Origin: JBGRPZ01 sp041725955
Lineage (GTDB): Bacteria; Bacteroidota; Bacteroidia; Bacteroidales; JBGRPZ01
DNA: 64,000 bases
Direction: 5' to 3'
Assembly (NCBI GenBank): GCA_041725955.1
Contig: JBGRQE010000001.1
Coordinates: forward strand, 98,165 to 162,164
Part shown: positions 42,447-51,444 of the stretch, piece after piece
Layout of the letters: each line of letters begins with the position of its first letter
Numbering within the stretch: position 1 is the stretch's first letter
Translations under genes and position numbers: made by a program
The notes under the pieces: model-generated
Seen by the model: the letters and a program-made list of their open reading frames with translations, nothing else
The model's database searches: none
What the model was told of the DNA's origin: nothing

Positions 42447-44514
42447 TTTCTTGGTTTTTAATAATTTCCCAAGCGATTTCGGCAATGTCCATGACTTTTA
42501 AGTTATCGCTTTGGTTTTTTAATTTAATTCCATCAGTTAACATTGTCATGCAAAAAGGGCAAGCTGTGATAAGAATGTTTGCATTGGTTTTTATTGCCTC
42601 GCTGCTTCTTTCGTCATAAACCTCTTTATTCCCTTTTTCTGCTTCTTTAAACATTTGTCCACCACCAGCACCACAGCATAGACTGTTAGATTTATGCCGT
42701 GGCATTTCTATTAGTTCCAGATTTGCATATCTTATAATGTCGCGAACACTATTATAATCGTTATTGGCTCTTCCTAAATAGCAGGGATCGTGAAAGACAA
42801 ATCGTTGATCCTTGAATTTATTATCAGTATGAAACTGTAATTTTTGCTCTTGTATAAGTTTTATAATAAATTGAGAGTGGTGATAAACATTATAATTACC
42901 TCCAAAATCAGGATATTCATTTTTAAAAGTATTGTAGTCGTGAGGATCGCAGGTAATTATATTTTTAATGTTATAATTATTTAGAATTTCAATGTTATGA
43001 AAGCTTTGCAATTGATATAATAGTTCATTGCCTAATCTTCTTGCAGCATCGGCACTATCAGATTCTTCACTTCCCAGAATTGCAAATTTAATATCTGCTA
43101 ATTTTAGAATATTAAAAAATGCATGAATTACGGCTTTATATCTATCATCAAAAACTCCAACAGAACCTATCCAAAATAAATAATCAATATTTTCCTTTTT
43201 GTTCTTTATAATAGGTAATGGTTCTTTGCTCCAGTTTTCTCTTTCATCGGGTGAAAAAGCCCAAGGCGCTCCATTATTTTCAATATTGCTAAATGTTTGT
43301 TGAGTTTCTGCTTGTATGTCAGCCTCTTCCAGGACGAGATATTGTCGCATTTTTAAAATTATAGATGGCTGATTAATATTTATAGGACATTCTTGTGCAC
43401 ATGCATTACACATAGTGCAAGCCCAAAGCTCTTCTTTACTTATAAAATCATTCAACAAACTTCTTTCTGTAGGTTGAAGCCCCTTTTTCTCTTTAGCTTT
43501 TTGTCGCATTCTCTCTCTGGTATCCATCATTATCTTTCGGGGAGAGAGTTTTTTTCCTGTAATATTTGCAGGACAAACATTTGTGCATCTTCCACATTGA
43601 GTACAGCTAAGGCTGTCTAAATAGTTCTTCCAGCTTAAATCGTTTACATCCTTAGCTCCAAATCTATTTGGAGGAGGAATGTCTACTAATGTATTAGCCT
43701 TGTCGGGCTGTAAGATTAACTGAGCCTCATATTTAATCGATTCTATTGGAGGAATATATCCCAAAGGTTTTATTCTGCTAGTAAAAACATTGGGGATACT
43801 CATAAAAACATGAAAATGCTTACTGTAAGGTAAAATATTTGCAAATACTAAGATTATCAAAACATGAAACCACCAATAAACTTGGTGCATATCTTGCAAT
43901 GTTCTTATTTTTTCGCCCGGGAAAAATTGCGAAATAAGATTACTTACAGGAAAGACTCCTTTTATAGGTTCAAAAATGGCTTGATTCCTTAAAATATAAG
44001 TAGTGTTTAATCCCAATAATGATACCATTAACCAGCAAATTAAAACAAGGGCAATTTTAGCATCCCACTTCATTTTTTTCTTAATCTCATACCCTTGAAG
44101 TCTTTTTATATGTAAAAAACTTCTGCGTGCAATAAAACCCAGTACAGATAAGAAAACAACTAAGGCTAGGATGTCTCCTGAGGCCATAATTATATCGTAA
44201 AACCATCCTAGAAATGAAAAAACTCTTTCATAATTACTTATTCCATCAATAATCATTTCAATACTACCAATAGTAATAACTAAAAATCCCCAAAAAACAA
44301 GTGCGTGTAAAAGTCCAGATATAGGAATTCTAAAAATCTTGCTTTGCCCAAACGCAACTTTTAAAGTGATTTTTAGTCTTTGTGGCCATTCTTTCCATGA
44401 GAATGTTTCTTCCTTATGAGTATTTTTAAAGTTTTTAAAGATTTTCCTAAAGCTTAGTATAAGGAAAATAATTGCAATAATTAGAATGCAGATAAATAGA
44501 ATTTGATCGAGCAT
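42436..44514 (-). CDS. Membrane FeS oxidoreductase, likely ETF:menaquinone oxidoreductase (EMO type)
   Basis: A 692-residue fusion. N-terminal helices (about 5-240) resemble the cytochrome-b-like NarI/DsrM domain. Next come two [4Fe-4S] ferredoxin motifs (CTQCGRCTNVCP and CTMCNACAQECP, about 302-385). Two cysteine-rich CCG domains follow, as in heterodisulfide reductase HdrD/GlpC (HDPCYLGRANNDY and CCGAGGGQMFKE). Proteins of this form pass electrons from reduced electron-transfer flavoprotein to menaquinone in many anaerobes. The position, back to back with icmF-buk-etfB-etfA and close to an acyl-CoA dehydrogenase, supports that role. The start is 169 bp from icmF. Confidence 0.83.
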   Translation of the reverse strand: MLDQILFICILIIAIIFLILSFRKIFKNFKNTHKEETFSWKEWPQRLKITLKVAFGQSKIFRIPISGLLHALVFWGFLVITIGSIEMIIDGISNYERVFSFLGWFYDIIMASGDILALVVFLSVLGFIARRSFLHIKRLQGYEIKKKMKWDAKIALVLICWLMVSLLGLNTTYILRNQAIFEPIKGVFPVSNLISQFFPGEKIRTLQDMHQVYWWFHVLIILVFANILPYSKHFHVFMSIPNVFTSRIKPLGYIPPIESIKYEAQLILQPDKANTLVDIPPPNRFGAKDVNDLSWKNYLDSLSCTQCGRCTNVCPANITGKKLSPRKIMMDTRERMRQKAKEKKGLQPTERSLLNDFISKEELWACTMCNACAQECPININQPSIILKMRQYLVLEEADIQAETQQTFSNIENNGAPWAFSPDERENWSKEPLPIIKNKKENIDYLFWIGSVGVFDDRYKAVIHAFFNILKLADIKFAILGSEESDSADAARRLGNELLYQLQSFHNIEILNNYNIKNIITCDPHDYNTFKNEYPDFGGNYNVYHHSQFIIKLIQEQKLQFHTDNKFKDQRFVFHDPCYLGRANNDYNSVRDIIRYANLELIEMPRHKSNSLCCGAGGGQMFKEAEKGNKEVYDERSSEAIKTNANILITACPFCMTMLTDGIKLKNQSDNLKVMDIAEIAWEIIKNQEIKK

Positions 44515-44683
44515 GTAGGCAGGAATTAATCGAATATTTACAAATTCAAGAAAAGAAAATCGGCTTTTCCTTTAGCTATTTTATAAACTATTTCTTTTCA
44601 ATAATGTTTAGAAGAATAGGGCCAACCTAAACAAGCTATCGCTCTGTATTTTATTAAGAAATACCTGCTAAATAATACTTCCT

Positions 44684-47600
44684 ATGGCTAGAGTGAATGT
44701 ATATAAACCTAAAAATAAAATCCGAATATTAACGGCTGCTTCTCTCTTTGATGGTCATGATGCTGCAATTAATATGATTCGGAGAATGTTACAATCTTCA
44801 GGTGCAGAGGTTATACATCTTGGTCATGATCGCTCTGTTATGGAAATTGTACAAGCGGCTATTCAGGAGAATGTTCAGGGAATTGCTATAACATCTTATC
44901 AAGGAGGGCATATCGAATTCTTTAAATATATGTATGATTTGCTTGAAGATAAAGGATGTAGTCATATAAAAATATTTGGAGGAGGAGGAGGAGTAATTCT
45001 TCCTAATGAAATAAAAGAACTGGAGGAATATGGAATTTGCAAAATATATTCTCCTGATGATGGTAGAAAAATGGGGCTTCAAGGCATGATTAATGATGTT
45101 TTGATGAAATGCGATTTTCTATATCCACAAAAAGCTCCAATTAATATTGAAGGACTTAATTTTTCGAAACCTTATATTGTTAGTCAGTTAATAAGTTGTT
45201 TTGAAAATAATTTATCGGGAAGTATACGGCTTTTGCCCCAAATACAGATGGAAGCAGATAAAAATAATGCTCCAGTAATTGGAATTACTGGCACTGGTGG
45301 GGCAGGTAAATCGAGTCTTCTGGATGAGCTACTTTTGCGATTCATAAGCTTAAATCCCAATAAAAATATTGCTGTAATTTCTGTTGATCCGTCAAAAAGG
45401 AAAACTGGAGGAGCCTTATTAGGTGATCGAATTAGGATGAATTCAGCTTCTCATCCAAATGTTTTTATGCGCTCTCTAGCCACAAGGCAATTAAATTTAT
45501 CCCTCTCTGCTTATATTCATGAAATTATAATTATTACTAAAGCTGCAAAATATGATTTGATTATTCTTGAAACTTCAGGAATAGGGCAGTCTGATTCAGA
45601 AATTGTTGATTATGCAGATCTTTCTTTATATGTAATGACTCCCGAATATGGAGCACCTTCACAATTGGAAAAGATTGATATGCTCGATTACGCAGATCTT
45701 GTAGTACTTAATAAATCTGATAAAACAGGGAGCTTGGATGCTTTAAGAGATGTGAAAAAGCAGTATCAGAGGAATCATATCCGATTTGATGAAGATGTTT
45801 CAGATATGCCTGTTTATAGTACAATAGCTTCTCATTTTGGCGATCATGGAGTAGATGTTTTATACCAAAAGCTTATTTGTATAATTGCTTCGAAATTGAA
45901 TCTGCAATTCAAACAGATGGATGAAGATAAGTTTCTTGAGGAAGAATGTTTTGCTGAAATAATACCTACCGATCGTGAACACTATCTTTCTGATATTTGC
46001 CATAGTATTAGAAAGTATAATCAGCAAATAGAAGAATTTAGCGATTTTGCATTAAAGATTCAATCTATAAAAGAAACCATTTCTTGCTTAAGTGAGTCGG
46101 ATCCGAATTATAAAGACCTACAGAAGTTATTAGACTCCTGTAGAAAAAAACTTCCCTTGGAATATCTATCGAAGCTTGAGAATTGGGATGAATTTCTATC
46201 TCGTTATAAAGATGAATTCTATGTTTTTAAAGTTAGAGGGAAAGAATTTAAAATTAAAACACATACAAAGACTTTAAGCAATCTTTCTATTCCCAAAATA
46301 GCTGTTCCTCATTATTTATCATGGGCTGATCGATTAAGTTGGCTGATGAAAGAAAATTTTCCCGGAGAATTCCCTTATGCAGCAGGGGTGTTTCCTTTTA
46401 AAAGAGAATTTGAAGATCCAATACGGATGTTTGCAGGAGAAGGAAACCCTGAGAGAACGAATTTGAGATTTCATTATTTATCTAAAGGACAGTCTGCAAT
46501 TCGTTTGTCTACAGCATATGATTCGGTGACGCTTTATGGGCGAGATCCAGATAAGCGACCTGATATTTACGGAAAGATTGGGAATTCTGGTGTATCTGTT
46601 TGTTCACTCGATGATACTAAGAAATTATATTCAGGTTTTGATTTATGCGATACTAAAACTTCTGTTTCTATGACCATAAATGGTCCCGCTTCTGTTTTGA
46701 CTGCTTATTTCTTAAATACGGCTATTGATTATGAATGTGAGAAATACATTCGCCAGCAGGGAAATGCAGAAGCTACTCGTAATGAAATTGAAAGCTTTTA
46801 TGCAGACCGAGGTACTTCTATACCTAAGTTTCATGGTGATCCTATACACGGAGAACATACTCCAGGTTTGTTATTACTGGGGGTTCCTGCCGATTTTATT
46901 CTGGAGAAAGATATTTATGAGAAAATTAAAATTGAAACCTTAAAAAAGGTCAGAGGTACCGTACAGGCAGATATTCTAAAAGAAGATCAAGCGCAAAATA
47001 CATGTATTTTCTCTACAGATTTTTCCTTGAAATTAATGGGAGATATGCAGGAGTATTTTATAAGAAATAAAGTACAAAATTTCTATTCGGTATCGATTTC
47101 TGGATATCATATTGCTGAGGCGGGTGCAAATCCAATAACTCAATTGGCATTTACTTTGGCAAATGGTTTTACTTATGTTGAATATTACCTAAGTAGGGGG
47201 ATGCAAATAGATAGTTTTGCTCCCAATCTATCTTTCTTTTTTTCCAATGGATTGGATCCTGAATATTCTGTATTGGGAAGGGTTGCTCGCCTGATTTGGG
47301 CTAAAGCAATGAAAAATATTTATAATGCAAATAGAAAATCACAAAGGTTAAAATATCATATTCAAACTTCAGGACGATCTTTGCATGCCCAAGAGATTGA
47401 TTTTAATGATATTCGAACAAGTCTTCAAGCTTTATATGCTATCTATGATAATTGCAATTCTTTGCATACAAATGCTTATGATGAAGCGATTACTACTCCA
47501 ACAGAGGAATCTGTTCGTAGAGCCATGGCTATTCAGTTGATTATAAATAGAGAATATGGTTTGGCGAAGAACCAAAATTTCTTACAAGGGAGTTTTGTTA

Positions 47601-48052
47601 TTGAAGAACTAACTGATCTTGTTGAAGAAGCTGTGCTTTCAGAATTTGATCGTATTAATGCCCGTGGAGGAGTAATTGGCGCAATGGAGAGTATGTATCA
47701 AAGAGGAAAAATACAAGAAGAATCTTTATACTATGAAAAGCTAAAACATTCTGGAGAGATACCTATAGTTGGAGTTAATACGTTTATCTCTTCAAAAGGC
47801 TCACCTGTTGTATTACCTGGCGAGGTTATCCGGGCTTCAGTCTCGGAGAAAGAAAATCAAATAAACACACTAAATAATTTACATAAAACATTTGTCAAAG
47901 AATCAAAGGAATCTCTTCTTGAGTTAGTTAAGTCTGCAAGAAAAGATTTAAACCTATTTAATTGTCTAATGGAAACTTGTAAATACTGTTCGTTAGGTCA
48001 AATCACCGAAACTCTATTTTCTGTTGGTGGGCAGTACAGACGTAATATGTAG
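44684..48052 (+). CDS. icmF: Fused isobutyryl-CoA mutase (IcmF type)
   Basis: B12-dependent interconversion of isobutyryl-CoA and butyryl-CoA (in some IcmF also isovaleryl/pivalyl-CoA), 1122 residues. Order: cobalamin-binding domain (about 10-145, base-off histidine His25 in DGHDAAINM), MeaB-like GTPase chaperone (P-loop GTGGAGKS at 203-210; NKSD later), linker, and mutase barrel (about 540-1050). Two residues mark substrate class. Phe570 (GVFPFKRE) stands where methylmalonyl-CoA mutase has Tyr89. Gln771 (DILKEDQAQNTCIF) stands where it has Arg207. That pair is the isobutyryl-type signature, so this is not a methylmalonyl-CoA mutase. It leads an icmF-buk-etfB-etfA unit. Confidence 0.92.
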   Translation: MARVNVYKPKNKIRILTAASLFDGHDAAINMIRRMLQSSGAEVIHLGHDRSVMEIVQAAIQENVQGIAITSYQGGHIEFFKYMYDLLEDKGCSHIKIFGGGGGVILPNEIKELEEYGICKIYSPDDGRKMGLQGMINDVLMKCDFLYPQKAPINIEGLNFSKPYIVSQLISCFENNLSGSIRLLPQIQMEADKNNAPVIGITGTGGAGKSSLLDELLLRFISLNPNKNIAVISVDPSKRKTGGALLGDRIRMNSASHPNVFMRSLATRQLNLSLSAYIHEIIIITKAAKYDLIILETSGIGQSDSEIVDYADLSLYVMTPEYGAPSQLEKIDMLDYADLVVLNKSDKTGSLDALRDVKKQYQRNHIRFDEDVSDMPVYSTIASHFGDHGVDVLYQKLICIIASKLNLQFKQMDEDKFLEEECFAEIIPTDREHYLSDICHSIRKYNQQIEEFSDFALKIQSIKETISCLSESDPNYKDLQKLLDSCRKKLPLEYLSKLENWDEFLSRYKDEFYVFKVRGKEFKIKTHTKTLSNLSIPKIAVPHYLSWADRLSWLMKENFPGEFPYAAGVFPFKREFEDPIRMFAGEGNPERTNLRFHYLSKGQSAIRLSTAYDSVTLYGRDPDKRPDIYGKIGNSGVSVCSLDDTKKLYSGFDLCDTKTSVSMTINGPASVLTAYFLNTAIDYECEKYIRQQGNAEATRNEIESFYADRGTSIPKFHGDPIHGEHTPGLLLLGVPADFILEKDIYEKIKIETLKKVRGTVQADILKEDQAQNTCIFSTDFSLKLMGDMQEYFIRNKVQNFYSVSISGYHIAEAGANPITQLAFTLANGFTYVEYYLSRGMQIDSFAPNLSFFFSNGLDPEYSVLGRVARLIWAKAMKNIYNANRKSQRLKYHIQTSGRSLHAQEIDFNDIRTSLQALYAIYDNCNSLHTNAYDEAITTPTEESVRRAMAIQLIINREYGLAKNQNFLQGSFVIEELTDLVEEAVLSEFDRINARGGVIGAMESMYQRGKIQEESLYYEKLKHSGEIPIVGVNTFISSKGSPVVLPGEVIRASVSEKENQINTLNNLHKTFVKESKESLLELVKSARKDLNLFNCLMETCKYCSLGQITETLFSVGGQYRRNM

Positions 48053-48073
48053 TTTCTGAAATAAAATCTGCTT

Positions 48074-49159
48074 ATGAATTCATATAAAATTTTAGTAATC
48101 TATCCCGAAGCAAATTCGACTATTCTTGCTTTTTATCTTGCGAATAAAGCTACTTATCTTAAAACAATAAATCACCCCAAGGAGGTCCTTGATAATTGTA
48201 ATGGTATTATTGATCAATTGCCTTATCGTTTAGAAATTATAAAAAAGGAACTTGAGCAAAATGAAATTGATTTAAAAGAAATTGAGATAATAGTTGGTAG
48301 GAGTGGTCTTTTGAAGCCTTTAAAATCTGGATCCTATGAGGTAAATGATCAAATGAAACGAGATCTTGAAAGTCAGGTTTATGGAAAGGATATAATCAAT
48401 CTCGGAGGATTAATAGCTTATGAACTGGCTCAGGAAGCAGGAATAAAAGCGGTTATTAGCGATCCTGTAGTAACGGATGAATTGAATGAACTAGCCAGAA
48501 TAACTGGTTGCCCTGAATTAAAGAGGAAATCAATATTTCATGCTTTAAGTCATAAATATATTGGAAAGAAATATGCCGAGTCTATTCAGAAACAGTATGC
48601 TGATTTAAATTTAATTATTGCTCATGTTGGAGCCAGTAGTGTTTCTGTAGCTTCTCATGAAAAGGGTAGAGTAATTGATGTAAATAATGCTTTTGACGGA
48701 GATGGCCCCTTTGGAGTTAGACGTACAGGAAGTTTGCCTGTAGGTGATTTGGTTCAGATGTGTTTTTCAGGAGATTATACTTATGATGAAGTAGTTGATA
48801 TGGTTGTTGATAATGGAGGGTATAAGGCTTATTTGGGAACAGATAATTTAAATGAGTTAAATAATCTTGTAAATGCAGGAAATGAAAAGGCTTTGCTTAT
48901 ATCAAGGGCTTTTGCCTATCATCTTTCCAAAGAGATTTCGTCTCATTATGCAGTTTTAAAAGGGAAAATAGATGGAATTATTCTTACAGGTTTTATCCAC
49001 CATAGCCCCCGTTTAATTGATGATATTCGAGAACGACTGCAAGGATTAGCTTCATTGTCAGTAATACCAAGTGTGCAGAATTATGATATAATGGCAAGTA
49101 TCGGTTTAAGCATTTTGAAACGAGAAAGAGAAATTTTGCAGTATAGTTCTGAAAAATAA
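48074..49159 (+). CDS. buk: Butyrate kinase (short/branched-chain fatty acid kinase)
   Basis: Acetokinase-family enzyme of 361 residues that reversibly converts butyryl-phosphate and ADP to butyrate and ATP; some members prefer isobutyrate. Seen: RSGLLKPLKSGSYEVN, the conserved KRKSIFHALSHKYIGKKYA region, LIIAHVGASSVSVASHEKGR, and FDGDGPFGVRRTGSLP. It lies 21 bp after icmF and 8 bp before etfB. No phosphotransbutyrylase (ptb) is in the window, so the acyl-phosphate must come from elsewhere. Confidence 0.92.
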   Translation: MNSYKILVIYPEANSTILAFYLANKATYLKTINHPKEVLDNCNGIIDQLPYRLEIIKKELEQNEIDLKEIEIIVGRSGLLKPLKSGSYEVNDQMKRDLESQVYGKDIINLGGLIAYELAQEAGIKAVISDPVVTDELNELARITGCPELKRKSIFHALSHKYIGKKYAESIQKQYADLNLIIAHVGASSVSVASHEKGRVIDVNNAFDGDGPFGVRRTGSLPVGDLVQMCFSGDYTYDEVVDMVVDNGGYKAYLGTDNLNELNNLVNAGNEKALLISRAFAYHLSKEISSHYAVLKGKIDGIILTGFIHHSPRLIDDIRERLQGLASLSVIPSVQNYDIMASIGLSILKREREILQYSSEK

Positions 49160-49167
49160 TTGTTCAT

Positions 49168-49914
49168 ATGAAAATACTTGTTTGTATAAGTAGTACTTCA
49201 GATACAACCACAAAAGTTAAATTCGATTCTGAAGGAAAAAAACTCCAAGAGGAAGGAGTTCAGTGGATTATTAATCCATGGGATGAACTCACCTTAACTA
49301 GAGCTATCGAGTTAAAGAAAAAATATTCAGATGTTATCTCTATGGTTTCGGTTGCTATTGTTGGAGAAGAAAAAGTTGAGCCTACCTTGAGAAAAGCCTT
49401 GGCATTGGGTGCAGATGAAGCTGTGCGTATAGATGCTATGCCGAAAGATAGTTTTTTTGTTTCTCGTCAATTAACACTGATTGCTAAAGATTTTGATTTG
49501 ATTTTAGCTGGTGTTGAAGGAAGCGATTTTCAGGGCGGAGGAGTAGGTCAAATGTTGGCTGAAATGATTGATATTGCCTCTGTGTCGGGAGTGTCTTTCT
49601 TGGATATTAAACAGACCGACGTTGAGGTTAAAAGAGAAATTCAAGGGGGTAAAGAAACCTTAAAGGTTTCTACTCCTGTGGTGATTGTAGGTCAGAAAGG
49701 AATAGCTCATGTTCCTGCAATAGCTTCAATTAGAGGCGTAATGGATGCAAGAAGAAAAGAAATTCGGGTAGTTCCTGCCTGTTCAGCTGATGAAAAGATT
49801 ATGTATGATAGTTATGAGCTGCCTGAGCCAAGGAAAGAATGTAAAATGTTTGATGAGAATCAAATAGACGATTTGTTTAATGCGCTCAGACATGAAGCTA
49901 AGGTTTTACAATAA
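49168..49914 (+). CDS. etfB: Electron transfer flavoprotein, beta subunit
   Basis: Small subunit of the soluble FAD/AMP heterodimer that takes electrons from acyl-CoA dehydrogenases, 248 residues. The opening KILVCISSTSDTTTKVKFD and the family segments NPWDELTLTRAIELKKKY and LGADEAVRIDA are clear, followed by AGVEGSDFQGGGVGQMLAE. It is followed 12 bp later by etfA. Electrons most likely continue to the membrane FeS protein encoded at 42436-44514. Confidence 0.94.
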   Translation: MKILVCISSTSDTTTKVKFDSEGKKLQEEGVQWIINPWDELTLTRAIELKKKYSDVISMVSVAIVGEEKVEPTLRKALALGADEAVRIDAMPKDSFFVSRQLTLIAKDFDLILAGVEGSDFQGGGVGQMLAEMIDIASVSGVSFLDIKQTDVEVKREIQGGKETLKVSTPVVIVGQKGIAHVPAIASIRGVMDARRKEIRVVPACSADEKIMYDSYELPEPRKECKMFDENQIDDLFNALRHEAKVLQ

Positions 49915-49926
49915 AAAACAGATTTT

Positions 49927-50886
49927 ATGTCAGTACTTGTTATTATTGATAAGAAAGAAAAAAGCTTTTCATCATTATCCTTAGAGGCTGTCTCTTATGG
50001 TGCTGAGCTTGCAAAAAATATGAATCAGGAAGTTTTTGTTGCTTCTTTTGGGAAACTTGATGATGCTCAGTGTACTCAGATAGCCAATGCTAATGGAGCA
50101 AATATTATTTCTGTTAATAATTTGGAAGGATCTTTGTTTGATGATGCATTATTTACTTGTATCGCAAATGAATTGGTTTCTGAGAAAGAAGCCAATATAA
50201 TTGTTTGTGCAAATACTTTTCCTCTAAAATCAATCGCACCTAGACTGGCAGTAAAGTTGGATGCTTCATTTATTTCAAATGTTGAAGGTCTGAACAAAGA
50301 TAATCCTATATCTATCTTCTTGAAAAAAGTATATACAGGAAAGGCGTTGTCTTATGTGAAAGCATTAAGCAAAAAGATTATACTTACTGTAAGTCCTAAT
50401 TCATTTGGGGTTCATAATATTCCACAAGAATATAATGTAGAAAATTTTGATGGTACTAAAGGAGAATCATCCACTCTTGAACTTATAGAAAGAGATATGG
50501 GAGAAGATAAACTTCTGCTTGAGGAAGCAAATATTGTTGTCTCAGGAGGACGTGGGATGCGAGGACCCGAAAATTGGCCTCTGCTTGAGGAATTTGCCAG
50601 TTTATTGGGGGCTGCAACCGCTTGTTCTCGTCCTGTAGCAGACGAGAATTGGAGGCCTGAAGATGAGCATGTTGGGCAAACAGGAAAAATTATAGCTCCA
50701 AGTCTGTACTTTGCACTGGGAATTAGTGGAGCAATACAGCATATGGGAGGAATTAGTGGCTCAAAATGTATAGTTGCAGTCAATAAAGATCCCGAAGCAT
50801 CTATTTTTAAATTTGCTAATTACGGAATGGTTGCCGATTTGCAAAAGGTACTTCCTAAGTTTATTGAAGTATTAAAAAATAAGTAG
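49927..50886 (+). CDS. etfA: Electron transfer flavoprotein, alpha subunit
   Basis: Large, FAD-binding subunit of ETF, 319 residues. The C-terminal FAD domain is well conserved: VSGGRGMRGPENWPLLEEFA, ACSRPVADENWRPEDEHVGQ, TGKIIAPSLYFALGISGAIQ and NKDPEASIFKFANYG. It pairs with EtfB. Last gene of the icmF unit; the next gene faces the other way. Confidence 0.95.
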   Translation: MSVLVIIDKKEKSFSSLSLEAVSYGAELAKNMNQEVFVASFGKLDDAQCTQIANANGANIISVNNLEGSLFDDALFTCIANELVSEKEANIIVCANTFPLKSIAPRLAVKLDASFISNVEGLNKDNPISIFLKKVYTGKALSYVKALSKKIILTVSPNSFGVHNIPQEYNVENFDGTKGESSTLELIERDMGEDKLLLEEANIVVSGGRGMRGPENWPLLEEFASLLGAATACSRPVADENWRPEDEHVGQTGKIIAPSLYFALGISGAIQHMGGISGSKCIVAVNKDPEASIFKFANYGMVADLQKVLPKFIEVLKNK

Positions 50887-50903
50887 ATAAAAAGATTTAA
50901 ATT

Positions 50904-51284
50904 TCAATGATCAGGTTCTTTTATAGAATGTTGTGTTTGGGAAATGTATTTTTTGAGTTCATTAATGGTCTTTTTACTATTCCCTATAAACGCTATATCT
51001 TTAAATAGAAAGATGGGGCGCTTTAGCATTGTATATTCTGCAAGAATATTTTCTTTGTAGTCATTCTCTGACATTTCTATTTTATTCAAGCCTTTTTCTC
51101 TGTATTTTACAGATCTTCTATTGAATAAAGATTCATAAGAGCCACTTATTTCTTTTAATGTTTTAAGTTCTTCCTTGGAGATGTTTTGTTTTTTTACATC
51201 CTGCAAAATGGAATTTTTAGGGATTTCTATTTCATTCAATATTCTTTTGCAGGTATTACATGTCGATAAATAAAAGATCTTCAT
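50904..51284 (-). CDS. ArsC/Spx/YffB-family thioredoxin-like protein
   Basis: A 126-residue thioredoxin-fold protein. The CxxC-like site is C9-N-T-C12 (STCNTCKRILNEI), and the C-terminal signature is in TMLKRPIFLFKDIAFIGNS (about 83-101), which matches the LxRPI pattern of ArsC-family proteins. Classical arsenate reductases have one catalytic Cys, while the CxxC form is closer to Spx, so function could be redox sensing rather than arsenate reduction. No arsenic genes are nearby. It sits alone between the etf and mcc units. Confidence 0.78.
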   Translation of the reverse strand: MKIFYLSTCNTCKRILNEIEIPKNSILQDVKKQNISKEELKTLKEISGSYESLFNRRSVKYREKGLNKIEMSENDYKENILAEYTMLKRPIFLFKDIAFIGNSKKTINELKKYISQTQHSIKEPDH

Positions 51285-51444
51285 TATGTGTCAATTTTAA
51301 TTTTATGTATTACATATTGAATTGACTTTTGTTCGAATTATATTTTCAAATGTTTGCATCATTTTGATTGTAAACATTTTACTTGAAAATACTGTTTATA
51401 CCATGAGTCTGTAAACTCTTGTTACTCCCTAATAAATTTTCGTT

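Noticed and set aside
44684..48052. Methylmalonyl-CoA mutase
   Set aside because: Domain order with an internal GTPase and the Phe/Gln active-site pair fit IcmF instead.
50412..50783. Minus-strand 123-codon open frame inside etfA
   Set aside because: It is antisense to the conserved FAD domain of etfA and is proline/serine-rich in the way of a shadow frame.
50904..51284. Arsenate resistance locus
   Set aside because: A single ArsC/Spx-like gene with a CxxC site and no arsenic transporter or regulator around it.
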